Assembly (NCBI RefSeq): GCF_900115175.1
Contig: NZ_FOYV01000001.1
Location: forward strand, 1,984,001-2,048,000
Length of the DNA stretch: 64,000 nucleotides
From: Marinobacter gudaonensis
GTDB taxonomy: Bacteria > Pseudomonadota > Gammaproteobacteria > Pseudomonadales > Oleiphilaceae
Reading direction: 5' to 3'
Numbering within the stretch: position 1 is the stretch's first letter; each line of letters begins with the position of its first letter. Of the stretch, positions 1 to 8,146 are shown in pieces. The translations under genes and the position numbers were made by a program. The notes beneath the pieces were generated by a model that did not search any database, had not been told where the DNA came from, and was given only the letters and a program-made list of their open reading frames with translations.

Positions 1-85
1 CCAGCATCCGCAGGGCGCCATCAGTGAGTGTGAAGGCCCAGTAGTTGCCGGTGATCACCAGGTACTGGCGGATGGCGGCTGTCAT
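1..85 (-). CDS. arsJ: ArsJ organoarsenical efflux permease, N-terminus only
   Basis: Only the first 28 codons lie in the window; the rest runs off the left edge. The visible start reads MTAAIRQYLVITGNYWAF and continues with TLTDGALRML, which I recognise as the start of ArsJ, a major-facilitator permease that exports 1-arseno-3-phosphoglycerate. Its ATG lies one base after the stop of the upstream GAPDH gene, so the two are almost certainly co-translated. GAPDH plus ArsJ is the known two-gene arsenate detoxification pathway: GAPDH makes the arseno-sugar phosphate, ArsJ expels it, and it breaks down to arsenate outside. The call rests on a short sequence but is well supported by its partner. 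Confidence 0.85.
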   Translation of the reverse strand, partial: MTAAIRQYLVITGNYWAFTLTDGALRML

Positions 86-86
86 G

Positions 87-1091
87 TCAGGCAGAGCCCA
101 CTCTGCGCGCCAGCTCGGCGGTGCGATTGGCGTACCCCCACTCATTGTCGTACCAGGCGTAGAGTTTTACCTGGGTGCCGTTGACCACCATGGTCGACAA
201 GGCGTCGATGATGGACGAGCGCGGGTCGGTCCGGTAATCAATGGACACCAGGGGGCGTTCTTCATACCCAAGAATGCCTTTGAGCTCGCCTTCGGCGGCT
301 TCCTTCAATAACCGGTTCACCGCCGCGCGATCGGTAGGCGTTAACACTTCGAATACGCAGTCGGTCAGCGACGCGTTGGTCAGTGGCACCCGAACGGCGT
401 GGCCGTCCAGGCGCCCTTTCAGTTCCGGGAAGATCTCGATAATTGCAGTTGCCGAACCGGTGCTGGTAGGAATCAGTGAACTGCCACAGGCCCGCGCCCG
501 GCGCAGATCTTTGTGAGGCGCATCAATGATGGTCTGGGTGTTGGTCAGGCTGTGGATGGTGGTGATGGAGCCGTGCTTGATGCCCAGCTTCTCGTGAATC
601 ACCTTCACCACCGGCGCCAGGCAGTTGGTGGTGCAGGAGGCGGCGGTCACAATACGGTCAGTGGCCGGGTCGAAAACCTCATCATTCACACCCACGACAA
701 TGTTTTTGGCGCCCGGCTCTTTCACCGGCGCGGTCACCACCACCCGCTTCACGCCCTGATCCAGATAGGCCTGAAGCGCGCTAACCTTCCGGTTGACGCC
801 GCTGGCCTCGATTACCAGATCGCAACCAGACCAGTCGGTTTCGCCGATGGTTTTGTTGTGGGTCACGCGGATTCGCTGGCCGCCGATCACGACGGCAGTG
901 CCGTCGGATTCCGCTTCGTGCGCCCAGCGGCCATGCACACTGTCGAAGTTCAGCAGATGAGCCAGAGTGGCGGCATCGGCACCCGGGTCGTTGATCGCCA
1001 CAAACTCCAGGTCCGGCCAGTTCCAGGCGGCCCGCAACGCCAGACGGCCGATACGGCCGAATCCGTTAATGCCTATTTTGATCTTGCTCAT
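87..1091 (-). CDS. gapdh: Glyceraldehyde-3-phosphate dehydrogenase of the arsenic operon
   Basis: This is a type I phosphorylating GAPDH of 334 aa. The N-terminal NAD-binding motif is INGFGRIGR (residues 8-16), and the catalytic cysteine is in SCTTNCLAP (C153), with the partner His about 25 residues later in [10 protein letters not shown]. The start MSKIKIG is chosen over an upstream in-frame extension because homology begins there. It sits between the arsC-arsR fusion (46-bp gap) and arsJ (1-bp gap). The family is glycolytic, but in this position it is the arsenate-using paralogue that forms 1-arseno-3-phosphoglycerate for ArsJ. The arsenate role is inferred from context; the fold and catalytic residues are seen directly. 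Confidence 0.93.
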   Translation of the reverse strand: MSKIKIGINGFGRIGRLALRAAWNWPDLEFVAINDPGADAATLAHLLNFDSVHGRWAHEAESDGTAVVIGGQRIRVTHNKTIGETDWSGCDLVIEASGVNRKVSALQAYLDQGVKRVVVTAPVKEPGAKNIVVGVNDEVFDPATDRIVTAASCTTNCLAPVVKVIHEKLGIKHGSITTIHSLTNTQTIIDAPHKDLRRARACGSSLIPTSTGSATAIIEIFPELKGRLDGHAVRVPLTNASLTDCVFEVLTPTDRAAVNRLLKEAAEGELKGILGYEERPLVSIDYRTDPRSSIIDALSTMVVNGTQVKLYAWYDNEWGYANRTAELARRVGSA

Positions 1092-1137
1092 AGTCTGCTC
1101 CAGATAAACCTGTTCCGTAGATAAAACCGCGCCGGCC

Positions 1138-1902
1138 CTACAGGCATTGGACAGACGGGCGGTCTGCCATGGCCTGTAATCGCGCAAGTGGGTTCTCTAT
1201 CAATCCGCCGTTATGGCTGGCGGTTTCCTCCAGCACCCGGGCCAGCCACTGGGGAATGCCTGGATTCAGGGAATAATAGATCCACTGACCACGGCGCTCT
1301 GTTGCCAGCAGTCCCGCATCCCGCAAGGTGGCCAGATGCCGGCTGACCTTTGGCTGGGGCGCCTCAAAGGCTTCGGTAAGCTCACAAACGCAGAGTTGTC
1401 TCTGGCTGCGGATCAGTAGCAGCGCCGCAAGGCGAAAATCGTCGGCCAGAGCCTTGAACACCGTGACCGGCTCATAGCTTGCGGGTTTCGGTCCCGTTTC
1501 TTTCTGGTGGACCAGCGCGAACAGCGCAATGCGCTCCCTGATTTCCTTGAGAGTAAGGGCAAAGGTGGCATGGCGGTTTGCCGGCACCGGATCGGCAAAA
1601 TCCCAGGCAATCTGCTGGGCAGGCCGGCAGACCGTACCGCACTCGTTCGCTGCTTTTTCGCACAGGGTGATCACATAATCCCAGTATTGTCCCTGCACAT
1701 CGGCCAGTTGCTTGCTGTGTAAGCCTTCTGTAGACAGGCCGGCTTCCTCAAGCACCTGCAGTGCCATAGGGTGGGGCCTCGTTGGCTCTGTGCCGGCGCT
1801 GGCCACTTCAAACCGGTCTCCAGCCATGTCCCGGAGCAAGGCTTCTGCCATCAGGGAACGGGCACTGTTGGCGGTACAGACGAATAAAACACGGCGCTTC
1901 AT
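1138..1902 (-). CDS. arsC/arsR: ArsC-ArsR fusion: arsenate reductase joined to arsenic-responsive repressor
   Basis: This 254-aa protein has two domains. Residues 1-135 are a low-molecular-weight phosphatase-type arsenate reductase with the CX5R P-loop C9-TANSA-R15. C81 and C88 have the same spacing as the Cys10/Cys82/Cys89 relay of thioredoxin-coupled ArsC, so reduction via thioredoxin is likely. Residues 145-250 are an ArsR winged helix with the metalloid-sensing pair C171-V-C173 and the recognition helix [12 protein letters not shown] (182-193). The start at 1902 is the only one that gives the complete ArsC N-terminus. It is the first gene of the leftward operon and is divergent from ACR3. 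It should repress both directions and be released by arsenite. Fusions of this kind exist but are less common than separate genes. Confidence 0.93.
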   Translation of the reverse strand: MKRRVLFVCTANSARSLMAEALLRDMAGDRFEVASAGTEPTRPHPMALQVLEEAGLSTEGLHSKQLADVQGQYWDYVITLCEKAANECGTVCRPAQQIAWDFADPVPANRHATFALTLKEIRERIALFALVHQKETGPKPASYEPVTVFKALADDFRLAALLLIRSQRQLCVCELTEAFEAPQPKVSRHLATLRDAGLLATERRGQWIYYSLNPGIPQWLARVLEETASHNGGLIENPLARLQAMADRPSVQCL

Positions 1903-1991
1903 ATCTGAACTTCCATATATTCGTTTTCACGCATATCTATATTTGTGCATAATAGTCACCGCATCTTCACGAGTAAAGGAATCCTGGCAAC
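1903..1991. promoter_or_regulatory. Divergent ars promoter/operator region
   Basis: These 89 AT-rich bases separate the two divergent arsenic transcripts in an otherwise GC-rich window. CATAT-type half sites occur at 1900, 1914 and 1932; the first overlaps the arsC-arsR start codon, so an ArsR dimer there could block both directions. A candidate rightward -10 is CATAAT (1948-1953) with a weak -35 (TTTTCA, 1924-1929). AAAGGA at 1975-1980 is the ribosome site for ACR3. The promoter hexamers and the operator assignment are inference from position and composition. Confidence 0.5.
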
Positions 1992-3062
1992 ATGACTACC
2001 AACTCAGACATAGTCGAGACGGAAGGCTCCGGCGAAGGCATGGACCTGTTCGGCAGGTACCTGTCGGTGTGGGTGGCTCTGGCCATCATCGCCGGCGTGG
2101 CCCTTGGCCAGTTTGCACCCGTGGTGCCGGAAACCCTGTCCCGTTTCGAGTACGCGCAGGTCTCCATTCCCATCGCCATTCTGATCTGGGCGATGATTTT
2201 CCCGATGATGGCGCAGATTGATTTCAGTGCGGTGGTCGGTGTGCGGAAAGAACCCAAAGGCCTGGCGATCACGACCATCGTCAACTGGCTGATCAAGCCG
2301 TTCACCATGTTTGCCATTGCCTGGTTCTTCCTGATGGTGGTGTTCGAGCCCTGGATCGCGCCGGGGCTGGCCAGCGAGTACCTGGCCGGCGCCATTCTGC
2401 TGGGTGCGGCGCCCTGCACCGCCATGGTGTTCGTCTGGAGTTACCTGACCAAAGGCGATGCTGCCTACACTCTTGTGCAGGTATCGCTGAACGACATCAT
2501 CATGCTGTTCGCCTTCGCGCCGATTGTTGTTTTCCTTCTAGGCATTTCGGACATACAGGTGCCTTGGGATACTGTGCTTCTGTCCGTAGTGCTGTACATC
2601 GTGATTCCGCTGACGGCCGGCTACCTGACCCGTCGCGCCCTGATCTCGCGCCACGGTCAGCAATGGTACGACGATGTCTTCATGAAACGGCTCAGCCCGG
2701 TCACCCCGGCGGCGCTGATCGTCACCCTGGTACTGCTGTTCGCCTTCCAGGGCGAAGTGATCCTGAACAATCCCCTTCACATCGTACTGATCGCCGCACC
2801 ACTCATCGTTCAGACTTTCCTGATTTTCTTCCTGGCCTACGGCTGGGCGAGGCTCTGGAAAGTGCGCCATTGCATCGCAGCACCGGGCGCCATGATTGGT
2901 GCCAGTAATTTCTTTGAACTGGCGGTGGCAGCAGCCATTGCACTGTTCGGCCTGCAATCGGGGGCAGCGCTGGCTACTGTGGTTGGAGTGCTCGTGGAAG
3001 TACCGCTCATGCTGATGCTGGTGAAAATAGCCAATCGCACCCGGGACCGGTTTCCCGCCTAA
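1992..3062 (+). CDS. acr3: ACR3-family arsenite efflux transporter
   Basis: This 356-aa inner-membrane protein has about ten hydrophobic segments and the ACR3 signature APCTAMVFVWSYL (residues about 138-150). Its cysteine is the one needed for arsenite translocation in studied ACR3 proteins. A second family block, GASNFFELAVA, lies near the C-terminus. It expels arsenite made by the ArsC half of the divergently encoded fusion. The ribosome site AAAGGA lies 11 bases before the ATG. ACR3 proteins are unrelated to E. coli ArsB and are often labelled arsB in databases. Confidence 0.93.
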   Translation: MTTNSDIVETEGSGEGMDLFGRYLSVWVALAIIAGVALGQFAPVVPETLSRFEYAQVSIPIAILIWAMIFPMMAQIDFSAVVGVRKEPKGLAITTIVNWLIKPFTMFAIAWFFLMVVFEPWIAPGLASEYLAGAILLGAAPCTAMVFVWSYLTKGDAAYTLVQVSLNDIIMLFAFAPIVVFLLGISDIQVPWDTVLLSVVLYIVIPLTAGYLTRRALISRHGQQWYDDVFMKRLSPVTPAALIVTLVLLFAFQGEVILNNPLHIVLIAAPLIVQTFLIFFLAYGWARLWKVRHCIAAPGAMIGASNFFELAVAAAIALFGLQSGAALATVVGVLVEVPLMLMLVKIANRTRDRFPA

Positions 3063-3070
3063 ACCCCGGT

Positions 3071-3104
3071 GGTCAGCACCGTGTTTTCAGTCACGGTGCT
3101 GACC
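3071..3104 (+). terminator. Perfect 13-bp hairpin after acr3
   Basis: A perfect 13-bp inverted repeat (3071-3083 and 3092-3104) with an 8-base loop starts 8 bases after the ACR3 stop codon. It is not followed by a T-run, so it may be a 3'-end stabiliser or a factor-assisted terminator rather than a classical intrinsic one. Confidence 0.55.
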
Positions 3105-3117
3105 TCACCCCACTACC

Positions 3118-3146
3118 TGTTCAGCTCACGCCCACCCTGCTAATAT
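3118..3146 (+). promoter_or_regulatory. Candidate promoter of uppP
   Basis: An extended -10 element, TGC followed directly by TAATAT (3141-3146), lies 44 bases before the uppP start, with a weak -35 (TGTTCA, 3118-3123) at 17-bp spacing. It would let uppP be transcribed independently of acr3. Identified by eye only. Confidence 0.4.
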
Positions 3147-3190
3147 CGCGCCGACATTTCTGACGCACCGAACCTGACGGAATCCACACA

Positions 3191-3988
3191 ATGGACGTTT
3201 TCCAGGCCCTCTTCCTTGGCCTTCTCCAGGGACTGACCGAATTCCTGCCCATCTCCAGCTCCGCCCACCTGATCCTCTCGCCGGCGCTGTTCGGCTGGAC
3301 CGATCAGGGCGTGGGCTTTGATCTGTCCGTACACGTGGGCACGCTGCTGGCCGTGGTGCTGTATTTTCGCCAGGACGTCTTCGGCATTGCCCGGGACGGC
3401 CTGATTTCGGTCTCCCGTCGCAAAATCGTAGGCCAGGGTGCCCTGGCCTGGTACCTGGTGTTGGGCACTATCCCGGCGGGCCTCGCCGGCCTGGCGCTGC
3501 TGGATATGATCGACAACGAACTGCGGGCCGTGGAAGTCATCTTCTTCACCACTCTGTTCTTCGGCCTATTGCTGGGCGTTGCAGACTGGTTGCCCAAACG
3601 CCAACGCACCCTGGACGCACTCAACTGGAAAGACGCCGTCCTGGTCGGCATCGCCCAGGCCATGGCACTGGTCCCCGGCACCTCCCGATCCGGCGTTACC
3701 ATCACCGCCGGCCTGTTCCTCGGCATGACCCGCGAAACCGCCTCCCGGTTTTCGTTTTTGCTGGCAATTCCCATCATCGTGCTGGCATCGGCGGTAAAAC
3801 TGCTCGAAGTAGCGACTTCGGATGTGATCGTCGACTGGAGTGGTTTTCTGATCGGCGGAGTAACCTCATTCCTGATGGCCATCACAGCGATTCACTTCTT
3901 CCTGAAATGGCTGAACAAGGTGGGGATGTGGCCGTATGTGATTTACAGAATTGTGCTCGCAGGAGTGATTTACGCGGTTTTGATGTAA
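3191..3988 (+). CDS. uppP: Undecaprenyl-diphosphate phosphatase UppP
   Basis: This 265-aa polytopic membrane protein (E. coli BacA/UppP is 273 aa) dephosphorylates undecaprenyl diphosphate to recycle the lipid carrier for peptidoglycan and surface glycans. Both family signatures are present: QGLTEFLPISSSAHL (residues 13-27), with the catalytic glutamate and serines, and the arginine-bearing PGTSRSG block around residue 160. The start is fixed by the signature lying 13 residues from the N-terminus. It ends 30 bases from the convergent uvrD stop. Confidence 0.96.
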   Translation: MDVFQALFLGLLQGLTEFLPISSSAHLILSPALFGWTDQGVGFDLSVHVGTLLAVVLYFRQDVFGIARDGLISVSRRKIVGQGALAWYLVLGTIPAGLAGLALLDMIDNELRAVEVIFFTTLFFGLLLGVADWLPKRQRTLDALNWKDAVLVGIAQAMALVPGTSRSGVTITAGLFLGMTRETASRFSFLLAIPIIVLASAVKLLEVATSDVIVDWSGFLIGGVTSFLMAITAIHFFLKWLNKVGMWPYVIYRIVLAGVIYAVLM

Positions 3989-4018
3989 GACCGGTGCCAC
4001 CAACTCAACGCGCGGAAT

Positions 4019-6184
4019 CTAGCAGGCCTCCAAAGGCGCATAAGCCAAAACCAGCCACTTGGCCCCTTCATCAAAGTTCACCTGCACCCGGGTATGGTGC
4101 CCGGTGCCCTCAGAGTTCATCACGATCCCCTCGCCAAACTTGGGGTGGCGCACCCGCTGCCCGAGGCTGAAGCCTGATTGCTGGGCCGAATCCTGGGCAA
4201 ACAGACTCTCGTTGGGACGCTCCACCATCGCCGGCCGGGTCACAGTATTGCGCAGCCGCACCTCCTGCAGACAGTCACCCGGGATTTCCCGAACGAAGCG
4301 TGACAACGCATTGAACTTCTCCTGACCGTACAGACGCCGGGATTCCGCGTAAGTAAGCACCAGCTTTTTCATGGCCCGCGTAATGCCCACATAGGCCAGG
4401 CGGCGCTCTTCCTCCATGCGGCCGGGTTCCTCGAGGGACATGCCGTGGGGGAAGAGGCCCTCCTCGACACCGGCCAGGAACACCATCGGAAACTCCAGGC
4501 CCTTGGCGGAATGTAAGGTCATCAGCTGCACGCTGTCCTCGTGGGCCTCCGCCTGGGCTTCACCGGCATCCAGGGCCGCCTGGGCAATAAACTCCGCCAG
4601 CGGATCGACACCGTCCTCCACTTCATAGTCAGACAGGGCGTTGACCAGTTCCTCAAGGTTCTCCACCCGGGCCTGCCCCTTCTCACCCTTTTCGCTGGCG
4701 TGGTAATCCTTGAGGCCACTGTCCTCGATGGTCTGCTTCATCAACCCATGCAGGGTTGCATCCCCCACCATGCCGGACAGCTTTTCGATGATGGCGATAA
4801 ACGCCTGCAAGCCGGTCTTGGCACGACCTTTCACCTGCCCCGCGTCCAGCAGCCGTTCGGCGGATTCCCACAGGGAAATGCTCTGCTCGGTGGCATATTC
4901 ACGGAGCTCCGCCAGGCTCTTGGCACCGATGCCCCGGGGCGGCACATTCACCACGCGTTCGAAGGCCGCGTCATCGCGCCGGTATTGCACCAGGCGCAGA
5001 TACGCCAGGGCGTTTCGGATTTCCTGCCGGTCGTAGAAGCGCAGGCCCCCGTACACCCGGTACGGAATGCCCTGGCGCATCAGCGACTCCTCCAGCACCC
5101 GGGACTGGGCGTTGGATCGGTACAGTATGGCGCACTCGCTACGCAGGTTGCCGTCCTGGACCGAGGCGGAAATGCTGTCGGCGATGTAGTTGGCCTCGTC
5201 CTGCTCGTTGAAGGCCGCATACAGGCTGATCGGTTCGCCCTCCGGGCCATCGGTCCAGAGCTCCTTGCCCAGCCGGCCCTGGTTGTTGGCAATCACCGCG
5301 TTGGCGGCCTTCAGGATGGTCTGGGTGGAGCGGTAATTCTGCTCCAGGCGCACCAGCCGCGAGTTGGGGAAATCCCGCTGGTACTGCTGGATGTTCTCGA
5401 TCTTCGCACCTCGCCAGCCGTAAATGGACTGGTCGTCGTCCCCCACCACCGTCAGCGGCACCCGGTTCCCGGCCAGAACCTGCAGCCAGGCGTACTGAAT
5501 CGTGTTGGTATCCTGGAACTCGTCCACCAGAATGTGCTGGAACCGCCCCTGGTAATGGGCCAGCAGCTCCGGGCGATGCAGCCACAGCTCGTGGGAGCGC
5601 AACAGCAGCTCGCCAAAATCCACCAGCCCACCCTGCTGGCACAGCTTCTCGTACTGCCGATAGATCTTCAGCATGATCGACAGGAACTGATCGCCCGGAT
5701 TTTCCTGAATGTGGTCCGCCCGCAGCCCCTCGTCCTTCTGGCTGTTGATAAACCACTGGGCCTGCTTCGGCGGCCACTTGCTCTCGTCGATCTGGTTCTC
5801 CCGCATCACCCGCTTGATCAGCCGCAGCTGGTCGTCGCTGTCCAGCACCTGGAAGTTCTCGGGCAGGCCCGCGTCTTTCCAGTGCGAACGCAGCAGGCGG
5901 TGAGCGATACCGTGGAAGGTACCAAACCACAGCCCCCGCGCCGGGATCTGCATCATCTGCTCGATGCGGTAACGCATCTCCTTGGCGGCCTTGTTGGTAA
6001 AAGTCACCGCCAGTATGCCGGTGGGCGGCACCCGATCCACAGTCATCAACCAGGCGATCCGGTGCACCAGCACACGGGTTTTGCCACTGCCGGCGCCGGC
6101 CAGCACCAGCAGGTGATCGTTCTGGGCGGTGACAGCTTCGCGCTGGGCATCGTTCAACGGATCGATGATGTGGGAGACGTCCAT
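4019..6184 (-). CDS. uvrD: DNA helicase II UvrD
   Basis: This 721-aa superfamily-1 3'-5' helicase acts in nucleotide-excision and mismatch repair (E. coli UvrD is 720 aa). Walker A is LAGAGSGKT (around residue 30) and Walker B is VDEFQDTN (around 220). Motif III is GDDDQSIYGWRGA, motif IV includes EQNYRS, motif V is TLHSAKGLEFP and motif VI is ERRLAYVGITRA. The C-terminal 45 residues form the small UvrD tail (GQRVRHPKFGEG) that binds RNA polymerase in studied homologues. A LexA-type box and extended -10 promoter lie just upstream, so SOS induction is likely. Confidence 0.96.
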   Translation of the reverse strand: MDVSHIIDPLNDAQREAVTAQNDHLLVLAGAGSGKTRVLVHRIAWLMTVDRVPPTGILAVTFTNKAAKEMRYRIEQMMQIPARGLWFGTFHGIAHRLLRSHWKDAGLPENFQVLDSDDQLRLIKRVMRENQIDESKWPPKQAQWFINSQKDEGLRADHIQENPGDQFLSIMLKIYRQYEKLCQQGGLVDFGELLLRSHELWLHRPELLAHYQGRFQHILVDEFQDTNTIQYAWLQVLAGNRVPLTVVGDDDQSIYGWRGAKIENIQQYQRDFPNSRLVRLEQNYRSTQTILKAANAVIANNQGRLGKELWTDGPEGEPISLYAAFNEQDEANYIADSISASVQDGNLRSECAILYRSNAQSRVLEESLMRQGIPYRVYGGLRFYDRQEIRNALAYLRLVQYRRDDAAFERVVNVPPRGIGAKSLAELREYATEQSISLWESAERLLDAGQVKGRAKTGLQAFIAIIEKLSGMVGDATLHGLMKQTIEDSGLKDYHASEKGEKGQARVENLEELVNALSDYEVEDGVDPLAEFIAQAALDAGEAQAEAHEDSVQLMTLHSAKGLEFPMVFLAGVEEGLFPHGMSLEEPGRMEEERRLAYVGITRAMKKLVLTYAESRRLYGQEKFNALSRFVREIPGDCLQEVRLRNTVTRPAMVERPNESLFAQDSAQQSGFSLGQRVRHPKFGEGIVMNSEGTGHHTRVQVNFDEGAKWLVLAYAPLEAC

Positions 6185-6201
6185 AGGGAATCGGTTCGCT
6201 A

Positions 6202-6217
6202 CTGGCTAAATAAACAG
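6202..6217 (-). promoter_or_regulatory. LexA (SOS) box upstream of uvrD
   Basis: On the minus strand the 16-mer is CTG-TTTATTTAGC-CAG, which fits the gammaproteobacterial LexA consensus CTG-N10-CAG with an AT-rich centre. It ends 17 bases before the uvrD ATG and starts 7 bases downstream of the -10 hexamer, over the expected transcription start, as in E. coli uvrD. Binding is inferred. Confidence 0.75.
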
Positions 6218-6224
6218 GTTCACG

Positions 6225-6233
6225 AGTATAACA
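6225..6233 (-). promoter_or_regulatory. Extended -10 promoter of uvrD
   Basis: The minus strand reads TGTTATACT, an extended -10 (TG-N-TATACT). I see no good -35. It lies immediately upstream of the LexA box. Confidence 0.55.
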
Positions 6234-6293
6234 GGAGAAATGCGGGATTGCTTTTGGGCCTGGGTTAGCCCTCTTCCTGGGGGGAGCGCACGA

Positions 6294-6469
6294 GGGCGGG
6301 GCTCTGTTCAGGACACGCTACGAGCACCCGCAAGCGGGTCCAGCCAGCAATCATAGATTGCTGTCGTTCGCCTGCGCGCGAAGCTTCGCTTCTAAATCGC
6401 TAGGCTCACCCATGTGCGCTTGGCTGTGGCCATCCCTGGCCACAGACAGTCCTGAACAGAGCCCCGCCC
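6294..6469 (+). repeat. Structured 3'-end element, copy 1, with internal insertion
   Basis: Perfect 21-bp inverted arms (6294-6314 and 6449-6469) flank a 134-base interior. The interior begins ACGCT and ends with the CATCC loop hairpin (8-bp stem, 6424-6431 with 6438-6445) seen in the same place in the other two copies. An 82-base block (6330-6411) interrupts it and is bounded by the direct repeat CACCC (6325-6329 and 6407-6411). Removing one repeat and the block leaves exactly 52 bases, the core length of the copy at 23278. The block holds its own hairpins at 6326-6339, 6345-6363 and 6378-6389. The element lies at the 3' end of gabD, with its core on the strand opposite to the gabD transcript. 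Confidence 0.8.
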
Positions 6470-6504
6470 CCGCGCTTGTCTCGCTTCGGGGATGGTTTCT
6501 CTCG

Positions 6505-7956
6505 TTAAAAACCTCTCGGCACTGTCTGCGCTTCCACAAACTCGAACAGACCTTCCAGGCCACCTTCACGGCCGATACCCGAGGCCTTCATACCACCGAA
6601 CGGCGCTTCCGGCGTCGGGCCGGTGCCGGTGTTCCAGCCGCAGTGGCCGAAACGCAGGCCGGCGGCCACGCGTTGGGCACGCTCCGGGTCGTTGGTGAAC
6701 ACGTAGGAGGCCAGGCCGAACTCGGTGTCGTTACCGGCGTCGATGACTTCCTCTTCGGTGCGGAACAGCGCCATGGGCACCAGCGGACCGAACGTTTCCT
6801 CCTGGTAGCAGCACATATCGCGGTTTACACCGTGTACCACCGTCGGTGGGAAGAACAGGCCGTCACCCAGCTCACCGGGCTGCTTGCCTGCAACCAGCCG
6901 GGCGCCTTTCTCCAGGGCATCTTCAAGGTGACGCTTCACCTTGTCGAAGCCGGCCTTGTTGATCAACGGGCCGATGTCCACGTCACCGTTGATGCCGTCG
7001 CCCACGGTCATCTTGTTAACCCGCTCGGCCAGCTTCTCGCCGAAGGCATCCGCCACTTTCTCGTGCACAAAAATCCGGTTGGCACACACGCAGGTCTGAC
7101 CGCCCCCACGGAATTTGTTGGCGATCAGGTTGTCGGCCGCCGCGTCCAGGTCGGCGTCTTCGAACACGATGAACGGGGCGTTGCCGCCCAGTTCCAGAGC
7201 CAGTTTCTTGACCTGCTCGGCGGTGTCGAGAATCAGCTTGCGACCTACCTCGGTGGAGCCGGTGAAGCTGAGCATGGGTACGTCCGGACTCTCGCACAGC
7301 ACCTTGCCGATCACACTGGCCTTGCCCATCACCAGGTTGACCATGCCGTCGGGCATGTCGGTGTGTTTGTCCATCAGGGTGAACAGCGCAATCATGGTCA
7401 GCGGGGTCTCACTGGCCGGCTTGATCACCGACGGACAGCCGGCCGCCAGCGCCGCAGACAGCTTCTTCGCGATCATACCAATCGGGAAGTTCCAGGGCGT
7501 GATCAGTCCGGCCACACCGATGGGCCGGTAGTGAACCGTCCATGTGCAGTCCTTGGGCTTCTCAGGAATGGTGTGCGCATCCAGGGCCTGGATGTGCTTG
7601 GAGCAGTAATCAAAGAAGCCCGCGGCATAATCCACCTCACCCTGGGCTTCGTGCAGGGGCTTGCCGTGCTCAAGGCACAGAATGCGACCGACTTCTTCCT
7701 TGTTGGCCTTGAGGGCATCACGGATGTCTTCCAGCCACTTGCGGCGGGTCTCGATGCTGTAGGGACTGGTCAGTCGCAGGGCCGATTTGCCGGCGGCAAC
7801 GGCGTCCTTTACTTCCTCCTCTGACATGGAGGCCACCTGGGCAATCACCTTGCCCGTTGCCGGGTTGTATACGTCAAACGTGTTGCCGTGCGCGTTGTCC
7901 GTCCAGCGACCGCCGATATAGCCGGTCAGCTTGTGCAGCAGGGGTGACTCGATCAT
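6505..7956 (-). CDS. gabD: NADP-type succinate-semialdehyde dehydrogenase
   Basis: This 483-aa aldehyde dehydrogenase (E. coli GabD is 482 aa) oxidises succinate semialdehyde to succinate, the last step of GABA and putrescine breakdown. Visible motifs are the cofactor-binding FTGSTEVGRKL, the catalytic glutamate in LELGGNAPFIVFEDADLD, and the catalytic cysteine in GGQTCVCANRIFVHE, where the second cysteine matches the GabD subgroup. The start MIESPLLHKL at 7956 is preferred over a 14-residue extension because it has an AGAGGAG ribosome site. It is divergent from an acetylpolyamine deacetylase, which suggests a polyamine/GABA catabolic neighbourhood. Confidence 0.92.
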   Translation of the reverse strand: MIESPLLHKLTGYIGGRWTDNAHGNTFDVYNPATGKVIAQVASMSEEEVKDAVAAGKSALRLTSPYSIETRRKWLEDIRDALKANKEEVGRILCLEHGKPLHEAQGEVDYAAGFFDYCSKHIQALDAHTIPEKPKDCTWTVHYRPIGVAGLITPWNFPIGMIAKKLSAALAAGCPSVIKPASETPLTMIALFTLMDKHTDMPDGMVNLVMGKASVIGKVLCESPDVPMLSFTGSTEVGRKLILDTAEQVKKLALELGGNAPFIVFEDADLDAAADNLIANKFRGGGQTCVCANRIFVHEKVADAFGEKLAERVNKMTVGDGINGDVDIGPLINKAGFDKVKRHLEDALEKGARLVAGKQPGELGDGLFFPPTVVHGVNRDMCCYQEETFGPLVPMALFRTEEEVIDAGNDTEFGLASYVFTNDPERAQRVAAGLRFGHCGWNTGTGPTPEAPFGGMKASGIGREGGLEGLFEFVEAQTVPRGF

Positions 7957-8088
7957 CTCGGCTCCTCTTATGCTCGTCTTGACCCACGCCCGCCACACGG
8001 GCGCCGATCAGGGTGTCAGGTTGCGTCGTCAAATTATGTCTTTCATAGTGGATGTTGTATCTCAGGCTGTAAAGTCAAGGGCAGGCTT

Positions 8089-8116
8089 TTGATCATCCCC
8101 GGACTGTGCCTATACT
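8089..8116 (+). promoter_or_regulatory. Sigma-70 promoter of the acetylpolyamine deacetylase gene
   Basis: TTGATC (8089-8094), a 16-base spacer and TATACT (8111-8116) make a good sigma-70 match. A strong ribosome site GAGGAGG (8133-8139) follows, 7 bases before the ATG. Confidence 0.65.
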
Positions 8117-8146
8117 CGGAAGATCAAACATTGAGGAGGCCGGACA

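Larger units (their letters stand above)
6185..6504. other. 320-bp intergenic region between gabD and uvrD
   Basis: There is no credible gene here. From right to left it contains a short spacer after the gabD stop, the structured repeat element at 6294-6469, then the uvrD promoter and LexA box. Small open frames here are composed of the inverted repeat and have no ribosome sites. Confidence 0.8.

Noticed and set aside
1900..1939. Three CATAT half sites as a precise ArsR operator
   Set aside because: Spacing is irregular (14 and 18 bases) and no clean dyad is visible, so only a general regulatory region is reported.
3071..3104. The hairpin after acr3 as a classical intrinsic terminator or a fourth repeat copy
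   Set aside because: No T-run follows, and its 8-base loop has no room for the conserved core; kept only as a hairpin of uncertain role.
4541..6268. A 575-codon open frame antisense to uvrD
   Set aside because: No recognisable domain, His/Gln/Val-rich composition, and complete overlap with a well-conserved helicase.
6294..6469. The clustered hairpins as a CRISPR array or tRNA-like gene
   Set aside because: There are no regularly spaced direct repeats and no cloverleaf with a T-loop sequence; the pattern is a single inverted repeat with an insertion.
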